From assembly GCA_026225945.1 (NCBI GenBank), contig JAMJFZ010001133.1:12972001-13036000 (forward strand): 64,000 nucleotides of DNA. The letters run 5' to 3'. This document shows, piece by piece, positions 21,872 through 63,893 of this stretch (position 1 is its first letter; every line of letters begins with the position of its first letter). Origin of the DNA: Cricetomys ansorgei (lineage: Eukaryota; Chordata; Mammalia; Rodentia; Nesomyidae). The notes below the pieces were generated by a model. It saw nothing but the letters and a program-made list of their open reading frames with translations. It had not been told where the DNA came from and made no database searches. A program made the position numbers and the translations under genes.

Positions 21872-23924
21872 GTAAGCGTTACTGAAGGCCTGAGGTCAGG
21901 TTTGAAGCTGGTGGCAGTGGCGGGCTGCTTAGGTGGGCGGGACAGCCAGGCCACCGGGTGTAGATCAGGTGTCCTGGAGCGGCCGGGGTCTGAGGTGAGA
22001 GGGCAGAGGTCGATCTGCGTCTCCGAGAGCCCAGGCTTGGGCGTGCACGGTGGCGGCCATCCTGCGTGAACGCCCCTCGGCCTTTGGTGGCCCAGTCCGC
22101 CCGTGCTTTAGACGTTTGGGCTCCGTTACAGGTATTTCTGGAAACTTGCTGCGGGTTGGCAGAGCACTTCCTCGGGTGCGGGGTCCTGGGTGACTTGAAT
22201 AAAGATCGGGTGCTTCTCTCTGGAGTTGGCGTGCTGAGGGTAAAGCCTGTGTCAAATCAACAAAAAAACGCTGCAGTTGAGACTCAAGTTCACCAGGGAA
22301 ATCTAAGTAGCTGACAGCTACGCTGGAAGCCATCTCTTATCGATGCCAAGTGCAAAAGCGATAAGCACAGACGCAAGTTAGATGGAGTACGGAGTACTAT
22401 GATTGCTATAAACTTAACATCAAAATCAGAAAAAAAAAAAGCGTGGCTGTTCCCTTCAAGTCAGTTCATAATGCTTTGCAAACAAACAAACATGAAGCAT
22501 GTGAGAGTGGGCTGAATGCCCACGTAGGTCTGTGATACTGGAAGAGTCGCTCGCATTGAGTTCTCTGTACAGTAGAGTCGTCGATGATGCTTACAATAGT
22601 TTTCACATGGGTTCATATATTGTGTATACAAACAGAATGTAAGAGATAATACGAAGTTATATGTTCATTCTTCTGAGCAATAAAATAGCTTTAAAATATC
22701 CGTCCCTTCTAATGTACTGAAAAGAAACTGTAATTTGAGTTACCACATTGTACTTGTAAGTACATAGTACAAATTCGTATTTAGATGTATTTAGCAGTCA
22801 GAAAAATTTCACCTAATTTCAGCTTGTACTTCCTCTGAGCAATTCAAAATGGACCAATGTCATTCTTTAAAAAGACTAGTCCTGGAGCCTATACATTTAG
22901 GCTTTTAAAAATTAATATTGCCAGACAATATTTCTTTGGCCTGGACTGGCTTAAGGTTTGGGGTCCTTTCCTCTGAAAAAGAATTTTGCATAGGAAATCT
23001 TGTTTTCAGTCGCTAGAATTTGTACTTTAATGGAGTTGTATAGATATATGGCAGCAAGTGCAAACTGATAGGTGAAGAATTGTAGTAAAACCTTTATCTT
23101 CAGAACACAGTGTATCATCTGGTAGCAGAAAGGTTAGAAAAGTGGGCTTCCTCTGTAGCTTCTCCTAATCTCTAGACCCCCTACCCCATTCCAGACTTTC
23201 ACCAGAATCCAGAGAATTGGGGCATGGGCATCCATCTTTTGTTTTTTCGAGACTGGGTTTCTCTGTTGTAACTCTGGCTATACTGGAACTCACTCTGTAG
23301 AACCCACTGGCCTCGAACTCACAAAGATCCGCCTGCTTCTGCCTCCCGAGTACTGGGACTAAAGGCGTGTGCCACTACCACCCAGCATGGGCATCCATTT
23401 TAAAGCTGGGTAGGTTATTTGGTTTTTAAGCCAGGATTAGAACCCCTGCATTAGAGGAAAGGTTTTTCAAGAGTGTGTCTCCTTTTCTTAAGGAAAAGAG
23501 TCAGCTATCTTGGAAATGTAGTCTGGGGCATTGAGGGAAATAGAGGTTTTTTGGTTTCAGTTTTGTCATCAGGTATGATAAAAACTAATTTTTAAAGTAT
23601 CTGCATAGCTGTCAAAGCCAGGGGGCAGGTTATAGAATCTGCAGGAAAGGAGAGGCCTGTGGTGATGCTAGAACACAAGTTTTAGAAGATAAGTATTTTC
23701 TTAGTATGCTACTTTTGGGTTGTGGTAGTGATTTGATCTTTCAGACTGTTTTGCCCTGCTTAGCAAGAGCTGCTTTTTATCAATATGTAGGTGGGTTTAG
23801 TACATTTTCTTGTAGTGGTTTGTTTTAAGAATATGTTAGAAATGTATGTGCCTTGAATAATTTTCCTCAATGACAAGCTTCCTTTTTCCAGTCAATGCTA
23901 ATAGTTTGTTTCTATTTTCTGCAG
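21872..23924 (+). other. Supt20h: Supt20h intron 1
   Basis: The first 400 bases are still CpG-rich promoter flank; the rest is AT-rich. One young-looking B1 lies at 23236-23384. Nothing else specific is seen. Confidence 0.8.
23236..23384 (-). mobile_element. B1 SINE with target site duplication
   Basis: Full-length antisense B1 (TTTTCGAGACTGGGTTTCTC to GTGCCACTACCACCCA). The 14-bp flank GCATGGGCATCCAT at 23222-23235 and 23385-23398 is perfect, suggesting recent insertion. Confidence 0.95.
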
Positions 23925-24008
23925 TGTATAAGAAAGACATGGTTTCCACCTCACTTTCGCAACACATCTAAGTTTTATCTTCTTTTTGGATCCCTATCGT
24001 ATGCCACA

Positions 24009-24011
<3 letters not shown>
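23925..24011 (+). other. Supt20h: Supt20h exon 2: 5' UTR, two upstream ATGs and the start codon
   Basis: The acceptor TTTCTGCAG ends at 23924 and the donor GTAAGA begins at 24012. The last three bases are the start codon, with A at -3. An upstream ATG at 23939 opens a 10-codon uORF ending at 23971. A second ATG at 24001 is in another frame, reads through the splice and stops at 25368-25370, overlapping the main start. Confidence 0.85.
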
Positions 24012-54909
<30,898 letters not shown>

Positions 54910-55175
54910 GCTTTTTTTTTTCTATTTTTACAAACACAAGACCACTGAATGAAAAGAATTGTATTTCTACTTAATTTTCCCCCCTGAGGTGTCAGTACTT
55001 TACATTGATAGATGTGCACACTTTATACAGAAACACAACCCCGTGATTCTTATATGGAGACGAGGTTAAATGTTTTCCTGTACATACCATCTAAAGAAAT
55101 AACTAAGTACCAGAAATATCTTTCAGAAGAATGTAGTTTGGTATTTATTTAGTATAAAAAGACCTGTGCACAGTG
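54910..55175 (+). other. Supt20h: Supt20h 3' UTR (end uncertain)
   Basis: AT-rich sequence after the TGA. No AATAAA or ATTAAA occurs on the plus strand between the stop and the Exosc8 stop. The best candidate is a TATAAA variant at 55153-55158, which would place cleavage near 55170-55190, inside the Exosc8 3' UTR. Confidence 0.5.
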
Positions 55176-55222
55176 TAACAAATACAGTTTTTACAGCTCT
55201 GTTTTGCAGCTGTGGTGGCTGT
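55120..55222 (-). other. Exosc8: Exosc8 3' UTR, short
   Basis: The sequence TTTATT at 55144-55149 reads AATAAA on the minus strand, 74 bases past the stop codon. Cleavage would fall about 15-30 bases further, near 55115-55130. The 3' UTR is therefore only about 100 nt and faces the Supt20h 3' end. Confidence 0.65.
55144..55149 (-). terminator. Exosc8 poly(A) signal AATAAA
   Basis: Canonical hexamer on the minus strand downstream of the Exosc8 stop. A plus-strand TATAAA lies only three bases away at 55153-55158, so the two convergent genes may share one poly(A) region. Confidence 0.65.
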
Positions 55223-58200
55223 TCATTTGTGTTTCATGCTCTGAATCACTTCATCCAGCAGCTTGTTCACTTCTTTGTGTCGGGTAACTGCTCGAGTCAT
55301 GCAGTCCTGAAGTTTAGCTCCAGTCAGTCCACTCCCACCTGAAAAATTACGCCTACGGTCAGTGTTTCCATTATTCTGTGAAAATTGAAGATCATGTCTA
55401 ATTTTTTGTGGCTGTTGGTTTTAAATCAAATAGATCATCTAAACCAAGTGGTGTGGTCTCAAGATCTGCAGGTTATTTTTAGGAAGACCTCCAGAAGACA
55501 GACATGTCCTAAGTTTAAAAATGATACACAACATTGAAGTAGCAAAGAAACCCATAGAATTACATTAACGAGACAATCCAGCATCCCACACTCCACTCCA
55601 CAGCCCACCTACAATGTTTAAAGCTCCAGTGGAAAGTATATATACCTGGCTTGTGAAGACAACACAGCTTGCCTTCCTCGTCCATTACTATCGTTAAGGT
55701 TCCTGTTGACAGGTGTTCCTCCTCTCCAGTAGGGTCAACTATCAGCAAAGTGCTACATTAAAAAAAGTGGGGGGATAGGGTATTAATTCTAGGAACAGAC
55801 TATAATTTCTAACAGTACTAAAAGACCTGCTTTGAGTGCCTAGGTATGGGACTGGAGGGAGCCAGAACAGCAGCACCTTGCAATCCAGTACTTGTAAACT
55901 CCTATCTTTACCTTGAAAATACTTAAATTCCTCAGCAAATACTGAAGACAGGTTCAGAAGATTATACAGTAGTATGGTTTGGAGCATAGCTCATAACACA
56001 TACATTCCTTACTACCCAGGAAAAAAGTCAAAGGTTTCTAGGTTTCTAGGGGCAAGTAAGGTGTTCACAGAATTGGTCCTGTATATCAGGGTGGAAGCTC
56101 TGACTAAAATAGCTGTAGGGCAGAGCTCAAATGTCCACAACAAATTGGGGTTTATGGTCACCTGGGGGATATTTCTTGTAAAGATGGCTAAATAACAAGC
56201 CATTAACTTAGAACCTGGAACGTTACATTTCGTCAACTTACTCGTCAAACACAGCAAAGGAGGTTGCAACTGGGTTTGTTCTAACATTCAAATAACTTTT
56301 CTTCTTTAAATTAACTTCAGCTAATGCAGTTTCTTCATTTATAGTAACTTCAGGCAACTGTACTAGAAAAAGGCAAGTAAACGTGTAAGGTGAGTCTGGT
56401 ATAAAGCTTGGTTTCCCTGCTTTAACTTCACCCTCTAATTTGGCTTATCCAGAACAGTTACTGATTGGTTGGTTGACAGGATCGCACTATGTAGCACATC
56501 TGGCTTGGAACTCACTCTAGGATTAGAATTGTGTGCCACTCACATGGTATCACCATAGTTTTATTTTGAAATATAACAATTAAGGTAAATATGATAGAGG
56601 TAAACTACTTTTCGGAACATCTTATGTTCTGGCTAAGCTTTTTTTTTTTTTTTTTTTTTTTTTAAATACAGCTTTTCTTTGTGAAGTATCTCCTATTTTA
56701 TAACACTCATTTGGTCATCCACTCTCCTAAAGCAGCTAAGTGCTGCTCTTCTGTACCATGTTATTACAGAGGATACAAGCAGGCTGGATCTATATTTAAC
56801 TAGGACTACACTAATACCACTGCATCTTCTGAGTAAGGTGGATGTTGTTTTACTGGGAGAGGGTCCTGTTGTATAGTCTAACTGGCCTCAAACTGTCACC
56901 ACCCTCCTGTGTGCTGAGATTACAAGCATACACATCCATGCCTTCTTAACATTAATCAGCAATGTGGAATGACCTGGAAAATGCACAAGTGAAATTCAGG
57001 CTACCCAAGTCCTTACTAGGAAACCTATCAGAGTGACATTTATGTCTGTCTGCATGAGCTACTTAGACTACACTGAGAATCTCCTATCCAAGTCCGTGGA
57101 TTCTGGGAAGGACTGCAGCTCTAATGACTGAGACAGGTAGAGAGAGTCACAGCAATTCTAAAAACACAACTAGGAAGTATATTTATAGAAAACCATGTAA
57201 CACTGATTAGGAGCACAAGCTGGGCAAGGTAGTTCATACTTAGTATATTAGCATTTGGGAGGATGAGGCAGAAGGATCAGGAATTCAAGCCCAGTCTGGG
57301 CTATAGGATACTCTCACAAACCAAAAATCATGTGAATGGTAACTAAATCTCAAGAAAACCCTTAAAAGGTTTTGACCAGTGGGATTCAGACCATATTAGC
57401 AGGAAAACAGTCTTTACTCAGGTGGCTTACCATTCTTTAGAGCTGCTAACAAAGCAAACGTGCAGGCATCCAAAATGTTCCCATCGTAGTCTAGGCAGAT
57501 AAGGTCACAGTATAGAACCCAAGCAAGCTAAAATAGTTCACACAAGAAATTAGACCTAACTATAGCATATTTCTGTTTCCTTAGGCCTAAGAATTACAGC
57601 ACAATTGTTAAAGATAAAGTAGATTGGAAAGCCTAAAATCTCTTTTTTTTAACCTTTATAAAGTAGAAAGTCAAAGTGGTCAGGTTAGGAAAGCTGGGCT
57701 TTGACAAGTGACAAACTTGTCTAGTTCCTTAAATAAGAATTATAGTAGGTACAAAGAGGAAATTTTACTCTTGCTGCTAGGATAGCAAATGAGAGGCCTG
57801 GCTGTAATCTGTAATCTCAGTGTGCAATGTAGGTTTTACAATGCTAGTTAGCACTATAAATTAGTAAGGGAAGTCACTGTAGGAAAATACCATGTAGATT
57901 AATCATAAATATCAGCACAAGCAAAACCTCATTTGCTACAAAGGATAACAGCTTTTTTTTTTTTTTTTTAAGAGGAAAGGTGTGTGTGTGTGTGTAAGTT
58001 AACTTTAGCTTAAAATTTAGCTCCCCAGACAGGTAATATATTATTTGTTAGCTGGACATGGTGGCACACACCTATAATCCCAGATGTGGGAGGCTGAGAG
58101 GAGGATCAGCAGGGAAAGACCAGCCTGGGTAGACAGTGTGACCCTATCTCATCAAACTAAAAAATAAAACCCAGTTGGAAAGGATTTATGAATCAATTAA

Positions 58201-61200
58201 ATTCCTTGTAAACTCTAGAATCTCCAGTTTTGAGGTTGTTGATTAACACCCACTACCACATTAGACCACACAGCCACTTCAGAGCTCATAAAAGCTTAGT
58301 CTGTTCTTACCTTGCCTGAAGAAATGCATAAGTCTTCTTTCTTAATCATCTGTGAGCTTGATTTAATGGTAAAAAAACACAATAAATGTAAAGGCAAAAG
58401 TATTTGATAATGAATGGTAGTAAAATTTGATCACAAGTCTTACTTTTCAATGACATCTGCAATGAACTGGCTGGTTACTTGGGCCTCTTCTCCAGGAGGT
58501 CCAGTCCGAAACCTCGATGAACACAGCGGTGGTAGATCCACGTTAGGGACTGAAAGAAACACTGTAGCGATGAACTAAACATCACCCCTGGCAGCTGAGC
58601 ACTAGTACAGGGACTGCTCAACAGCAACGGTAGACTTCAGGTGGAGAGCATGGCGGTGTTAGGGTTACATTCTTTTCAGATTGCCAGGCTTAGAGAAAAA
58701 GAAATTTATGCTTTTCTAATGTTTTTCCATACTGCTTAAAAAGCTTACTATCCTTTAATCATAATTCTTTGATTTTCCTGCTTTTTTCTCCCAAATACCT
58801 CAGTCTGTAGTAGGACAATCCTCTGCACACACTCAGCTATTAAAGTTTTGAATGTTGGTTCCTACCTTAAAGAAAACATAATCCAAGACCAAAAATATTG
58901 CTCAGTACTTTAAATAGACTACAGACAGGATTTGGGTCTGCAATGATGGCCTTTACCTACAACTGAAGTATAAACAAACTGCTGATATGGGGTTGGTGAT
59001 GTTAAGTTCACGTGATGTACCTTGCCTCTCATCCTCCAACAAGCAGAAAGCTTGGGGAGGGGTTCATTGTTCTATTTCTGAACATTGGGAATTGCTATCT
59101 GCCTCAGTTACCGGGACTTTGCTACAACAGTTAGCTGTAAACTTATTCAAATATTTGTTAAAATTACAAGATCATTTAACTCACCAACATATCCTCTATC
59201 AGGAGTATCTACTGGTGGTGTTGCAAATTCCTACAAAAGCAAATAAATGTGTTCCAGTGAAAAAAACCACTCAAAACCAAAAGACATTCTAGCAATTAGT
59301 TACAGAGACTGTACCAAAGACCACTTAAGCCAATTATCCGTGTTAGCATCTACAGTACTTGTGGAATTACCTTCCCAATGGCTCAGTGAGGTTAAAAAGA
59401 AGGGCAGAGTTATCAGACTGCTGTTTATCAACATGAGGATCAATGGGCTTGTGTCTCACACTCTGTGCACTTGTTCAGTAGCCAAGAATCTGAATTTAAT
59501 TCCCTGTTGACACTGCAAGACTTAGGAACTAGTAGTGGTCAGTACTGTCACAAGGACAGATGAACAGAGTACCTGCCTACTCCTAGAGGCTATTCCCAAG
59601 GAAGCAGAGACTGGTAATTCTGTAAGGTAATTCTACTAAGGTGCTCTAACAGCAGGCAGTCAGCAATAGCTATTCTACCAATGACTAAACGGTACTACAG
59701 TAATTTCAAAAACGATATTGCTAAAATCTTAAAAATGTGAGGTGCTGAGGATTCAGTTTCAGTTATTTGCCTTGTAAAGTGTCACTGATGCTCACAGGTT
59801 TTAAAAAAAAAAAAAAGCTTGGGAAATTACAATTCTAAATACCGACCCTGATTAAATACAGACTCCTAAGCATGAAGCTGATCTGGAACTCAGCCATCAA
59901 CAGACTTATATATAGTGAACCTACTGCTTTAACTCCACAAATGACTGTGGTGTTCCCCAGCTTCACTAGAGCAGAACCATCGGCCGTACTGATTGAACCT
60001 GGAAAGGTAAACATGGTATTTATACAAAATTAAGAAAAAAGGAAAATAGCCACAAAGTTAACTATAATGTAGTTTAAATGCCTAATGCTTTAGTTTGTAC
60101 AGCTATCTTGCTAGACCTTTTCAGTTACCTCTGGAACTTTGAAAGGTTCAAGTTAGTGATCTGAAAATGGTATTAATACTTAATGTCTTAATTTTTCTTC
60201 TGTCCTCCTAATTGAGCTAATTATGTTTAGATCAACTACAAGGCTGGCGTACGTATGATAAAATCTTAGACATAGTAGAGCTGGCTGAAAATCTGAATAT
60301 CATACAGGTTGAAGCGGGGGCTATCCACGGTTGAAATAAAGTGTATCTTCACCTATGTTGACAGTTGTGGTTCTGAATTCACCAAGTTCTCTTCCATCAG
60401 GACGGCAGTTTTCTTTCTAAATGTTTATAAGGAAATAGATTACATAGGTATTTCCCTTATGGAGGGGGAAACACAATAAGCCCCATTATTTTAAATGAAT
60501 TGATAAAATATGCCTTGAAGCACGATATTTTTATCAAAAGCCCTAACCCACTTTTACTCACCAAAAATCTCCTGTAATACTCCAGCGGTTCCACAGTTCT
60601 GAAACATGTTAAAATGTGTCTAAAGTAAGTCAAGTGCTCCCTAAAGCATACACCCAGAACTCGGGAGTGCGGGGCTGCTGCATCCATTTCCACATGCTCA
60701 GGTTTCTGAAACTCTTCACCGTATTCATAAAAAGTAAAGACCTCACAGTAGCAACCAGTTTTCATCAGTGACCTTAGCTGCGCCCTAGTCAAGAGGACTG
60801 GAGTCCACGGACACGCTTAGGAGAGGATTAACCTGGGTGTGGGTCACGGCACTCTGAAGCAGTGAGCTGCGTTAGCAGAGCACGGAAGAGTGTTTTACAG
60901 TTACGGGAAGTACGTTTGCCTTCAACTACACACCGCCAGAAGTCACCGTGCGTACGCGGGCACGCACTCCCAGACACTCGAGCTTGCGGCTTTCCCGCGG
61001 GGCAGCTCGGGGCTTCACCAGAGGCCCCCAAAGGTTTCAGGGTCTCTTCCGCGTGGAGAGGCGTGGCGCTCGGCTAAGAGGTCGAGGCCGTGCTGTTCCT
61101 GAGCGCCTCGCGTGGGCAGAGCCCTCCCGCGGCCCCGGGCACTTGGGGTTCCCCGCCCGCCGCCACGCGCCGCACCCGCACCCGGGACTTCTTCGCGCGC

Positions 61201-61229
61201 GCCGCGACTCACTTGAACCCAGCCGCCAT
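55223..61229 (-). CDS. Exosc8: Exosome component 8 (RRP43), 11 exons, complete
   Basis: EXOSC8 is one of six RNase PH-like subunits forming the ring of the RNA exosome, which degrades and trims RNA 3'-5' in nucleus and cytoplasm. Ring subunits are catalytically inactive in animals and help guide RNA to the associated nucleases (family knowledge). Coding exons in transcript order: 61229-61213, 60598-60562, 60416-60353, 59998-59925, 59230-59185, 58549-58444, 58356-58311, 57527-57431, 56362-56242, 55752-55646, 55338-55223. The sum is 831 nt, 276 codons plus stop, equal to human. All junctions are GT-AG with consistent phase. Recognisable blocks are [12 protein letters not shown] (near residue 7), [19 protein letters not shown] (20-38), [12 protein letters not shown] (to 64), [31 protein letters not shown] (to 162), [13 protein letters not shown] and [14 protein letters not shown]. 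The RNase PH core spans roughly residues 30-165 and the C-terminal RNase PH domain about 190-260. Nothing is truncated. Confidence 0.98.
56838..56945 (-). mobile_element. Old B1-like SINE
   Basis: GGTCCTGTTGTATAGTCTAA, CTGGCCTCAAACTGTCACC, GCTGAGATTACAAGCATACA. Confidence 0.65.
57210..57320 (+). mobile_element. B1-like SINE
   Basis: AGCTGGGCAAGGTAGTTCAT, TTTGGGAGGATGAGGCAGAA, AGCCCAGTCTGGGCTATAGG. Confidence 0.7.
58048..58168 (+). mobile_element. B1-like SINE in Exosc8 intron 7
   Basis: AGCTGGACATGGTGGCACAC, CCTATAATCCCAGATGTGGG, CCAGCCTGGGTAGACAGTGT. Confidence 0.8.
58550..60352 (-). other. Exosc8: Exosc8 introns 3-5 around exons 4 and 5
   Basis: The intronic parts (58550-59184, 59231-59924, 59999-60352) are AT-rich, lack recognisable SINEs and contain only a poly(A) run near 59800. 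Confidence 0.65.
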
Positions 61230-61233
61230 CTTC
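61222..61233 (-). promoter_or_regulatory. Exosc8: TISU / YY1 element over the Exosc8 start codon
   Basis: Minus strand GAAGATGGCGGC is an exact match to the TISU consensus SAASATGGCGGC, with ATG at 61229-61227. TISU genes usually have 5' UTRs of about 5-30 nt and start translation without scanning; the same bases bind YY1 (established knowledge). This places the Exosc8 start site within roughly 61235-61260. An E2F-like TTCCCGCC overlaps the edge at 61231-61238. Confidence 0.8.
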
Positions 61234-61811
61234 CCGCCAGCGCCGCGCCGCGCCTGCGCAGCCCTCCGCGCCTGCGCCCTTCCCTCGGTAGGCGTGCCTC
61301 CAGCCCGGGAGAGATTTCAGGACTCTCGGCTTAGAGCAGCACCGCCTTTGTCGGGAGGCCGCTGCTTTCCCGGTGCGGGCGTGAACACCAGCTCCGGCTA
61401 GCCCGAGCGTCCCGCCAGGCCTGTTAGAGAGGGCTCGGGTCGGTTCGGCTCACATCCGCCTGCGACGCCGGCTCCTGGGTCCCACGCTCCGGCCCCCACC
61501 AGCCTGCGCGCGCGTTTTAAAAGCGACGACTCTAAAACAGTCCACGGCGCCGGGCATCCTTAGACGGCTGCGCCGCGCGGCATGCGGGCGAGGCTGGTAG
61601 TGAGGGCGGTCTGCAGACAGCCAGCGCTTTGCTAGCTGCGCTCAGGGACCGGCCGAGCAATACTCGGCGGAACCGTGTCGGGTCCCTGCCGTGGCGAGGC
61701 GCGGCGCGGCCGCGCGGGGGCGCTGCGTGCGGCGGCCGCGGGACAGCGCGGCCTCTCCTGCGGGGCGGGGCTCGGGGCCGTGCGGCGCTTCCGCGAGTGT
61801 GGAGCTGCGGG

Positions 61812-61877
61812 ATGGCTGCGCTGCTACTGCAGCTGGCGGGGTTCGGTGCGGCGCTGGTGGTCGCCGCGCTCATTCTG
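61812..61877 (+). CDS. Alg5: Dolichyl-phosphate beta-glucosyltransferase, exon 1 only
   Basis: ALG5 transfers glucose from UDP-glucose to dolichyl phosphate at the ER membrane, making the donor for the last three glucoses of the N-glycan precursor (family knowledge). The window holds only the first 22 codons, starting MAALLLQLAGFGAALVV and ending at the donor CTG|GTGAGA. This piece is a hydrophobic signal anchor, as in human ALG5. The start has G at +4 and a GC-rich upstream leader. The GT-A glycosyltransferase domain must lie beyond position 64000; I find no second exon in 61878-64000. Identity also rests on position next to Exosc8. Confidence 0.9.
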
Positions 61878-62940
61878 GTGAGATCGTGGTGGAGTCCCGC
61901 GCTCCGGGCGTCCCCTCCGCGCTTCCCACTGGTGGTCGGGCCCCTTGCACCCACACCCCTTGAAATCCTTGACCCTTTGCTTCCCTCTTCGGAATCTTGT
62001 CTCAGTGCCCGGAGCCTCCACGCAGCTTCTCCCGCCCCTGCCCCAGACCCTCGCCCACTCAGACTGTCACCCCCAGCTTTCCTCCTGGGCATCCAGGCTC
62101 TGCAGTCCTGAGCTCTGTGTGCAATGTGCTGCAGCTGGGAAGATAGCAGTGGACCCAGAAGACTAGGGACGATGGGTGAGCAAGAGACAGGCCCAGATCT
62201 TTCGGCCAGGGGTCGTTTTGTCCCAGAATCAAGCACCTTAGCATTTTCTCAGCCATTTTTCTGAAAATAAAGAAATGTTGCAGACCCTTGCTGATATCGT
62301 ATAAGACAGCAAATTTGCCAACTGAACCTGCCATTTAGTTTGGAAGGAGCCTACCACTTATTCAGTAAACGGAGATTTTGAAAAGCTTCCTTGGTATTGA
62401 GAATAGGTGGCTAGACAGTTGGCCAGGAAGGCCTGTGTCACCTTGCCTTGTGTGTACATGCACCATCTAGGAATGGTATAGAGATGTCTATACCACTATA
62501 GTGGACTTTACTGGTGTGTGTCTGGGTGAGTCAGGCACCCTCTCTTAATGTCTTCTTTCAAGGCTTGGAACAGATCTGAATTCTGTTGGTACAATTCCGG
62601 GTTGAGGCCGCCTTTCTTTGAATCTGTTGCACAGGTTTAGTTAAGTCATGCGTGATGAGCCTGTGTGGACTGTATTAGATTCTACTGTCTTGAAGTGATA
62701 GAGGTACCCTTTATTTTACTGCATGCATGTTGCACTTGGTGTGTAATGTGTTGGATTTTGAAGCTCATCTTATTTTCCACCCATCTGCTGGCATTCTTTC
62801 TCTTCACCCCGACCCACTTTTTAAAATCGTTTAAAACAAATCCAAATAACATTTCATCTCTAAATCATCTGCATTTATTTCTCTCTTTAAAAAACTATTG
62901 CAATAAGGTAATTCCAACTGTTCTTTAAAACCTAACTATT

Positions 62941-63078
62941 CACAGGACAGTGACTGCACTCACCTTCAATCCAGCAGAGGCAAGTGGTTCTCTGAGTTCG
63001 AGGTCAGCCTGCTCTACGGAGTGAGTTCTAGGACAGGCATGACTACACACAGAGATCCTGTCCCAAAAAACAAAGAGA
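62941..63078 (+). mobile_element. B1 SINE, 5'-truncated, with target site duplication
   Basis: B1 3' half (GAGTTCGAGGTCAGCCTGCT to GAGATCCTGTCCCAAAAAAC). The flank AAAACCTAACTATT occurs at 62927-62940 and 63079-63092. Confidence 0.9.
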
Positions 63079-63702
63079 AAAACCTAACTATTATTTCTGT
63101 GTTTCAAAATACCCTGTCAGTTTAAATGTTCTGAGTTTGCCAGTGTGGATTTCACAGATTGCTTCCCTGAGTGTCTTTAACTTTGCCCTCCAAATTTCTT
63201 GTAGGATCTGAAGATGTAGTTAAATGGTTGTGTGAGTCTTTTTGAGACTGTTTTTTTTGTTTGTTTGTCTTTTGTTTTCATGAGAATGCCTCAGACACCC
63301 AGTCACCTGAAAGGCCTTTTACATATTGAAGCTCAAGTTTTTTAAGATCCTGAAACGTTTCCCTAGTGTCTTAAAAAGGTGACCAGTTTCTCATTTTATT
63401 TTCATATTAACTGCAGATGTAAATGTTTCTGTTTTCATCCATTATAGTGATGAGTCTTTTGACACTGTGAGTCCTTCCACACGTGCTTGGAAAGCATCTT
63501 CAAGTAACCCAGCTGTCACTTTGCATGCAGCCCTCTGTAGTCACACATAGATTTTGCTTTCTGTATATACGACATGCTGTGTTGTCACACACCTTTCCAC
63601 CCCAGGTCCAGGTGAATATTTTTCTTAGGAGCATCGATTGCTCTCCTTGGAAAACAATTCAGAAGTCACAATCTGAACAACAGAGCACACAGCCAAACTA
63701 AT

Positions 63703-63893
63703 TTTTTTTAGAGATTTTATTTTTGTTAACTGTGCATAAATGTGTGTACACGCACATGAGTGCGTGAGAACCGGAGACATTGGGTACCACAGAGCTGTAC
63801 TTAGAAGCAATTAGTTGTGAGCCGTCACGTGGGTGCTGGGAACTGAACTGGGTCCTGCAAGAGCAGCCAGTGCTCTCAACCACTGAGCCCTCA
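63703..63893 (-). mobile_element. B3/B2 family SINE
   Basis: GGGTGCTGGGAACTGAACTG, GGTCCTGCAAGAGCAGCCAG, TCTCAACCACTGAGCCCTC. Confidence 0.9.

Larger units (their letters stand above)
56363..57430 (-). other. Exosc8: Exosc8 intron 8
   Basis: Contains a 24-base poly(T) run at 56640-56663, an antisense B1 (56838-56945) and a plus-strand B1 (57210-57320). No extra exon seen. Confidence 0.7.
60940..61880. promoter_or_regulatory. CpG island, bidirectional promoter of Exosc8 and Alg5
   Basis: Very GC- and CpG-rich sequence between divergent genes whose start codons are about 580 bp apart. GC boxes include GGGGCGGGGC at about 61762-61771. No TATA box is seen near either start. Human EXOSC8 and ALG5 are also head to head, which supports a shared promoter. 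Confidence 0.85.

Noticed and set aside
61629..62111. Longer 160-codon frame overlapping Alg5 exon 1
   Set aside because: It contains the Alg5 reading frame but runs past the GTGAGA donor into the intron. The true start is 61812 by similarity to the ALG5 N terminus.
61532..62236. 234-codon open frame on the minus strand across the Alg5 start
   Set aside because: It lies in a CpG island, where stops are rare, is antisense to Alg5 exon 1, and its sequence is Arg/Pro/Ala-rich without recognisable domains.
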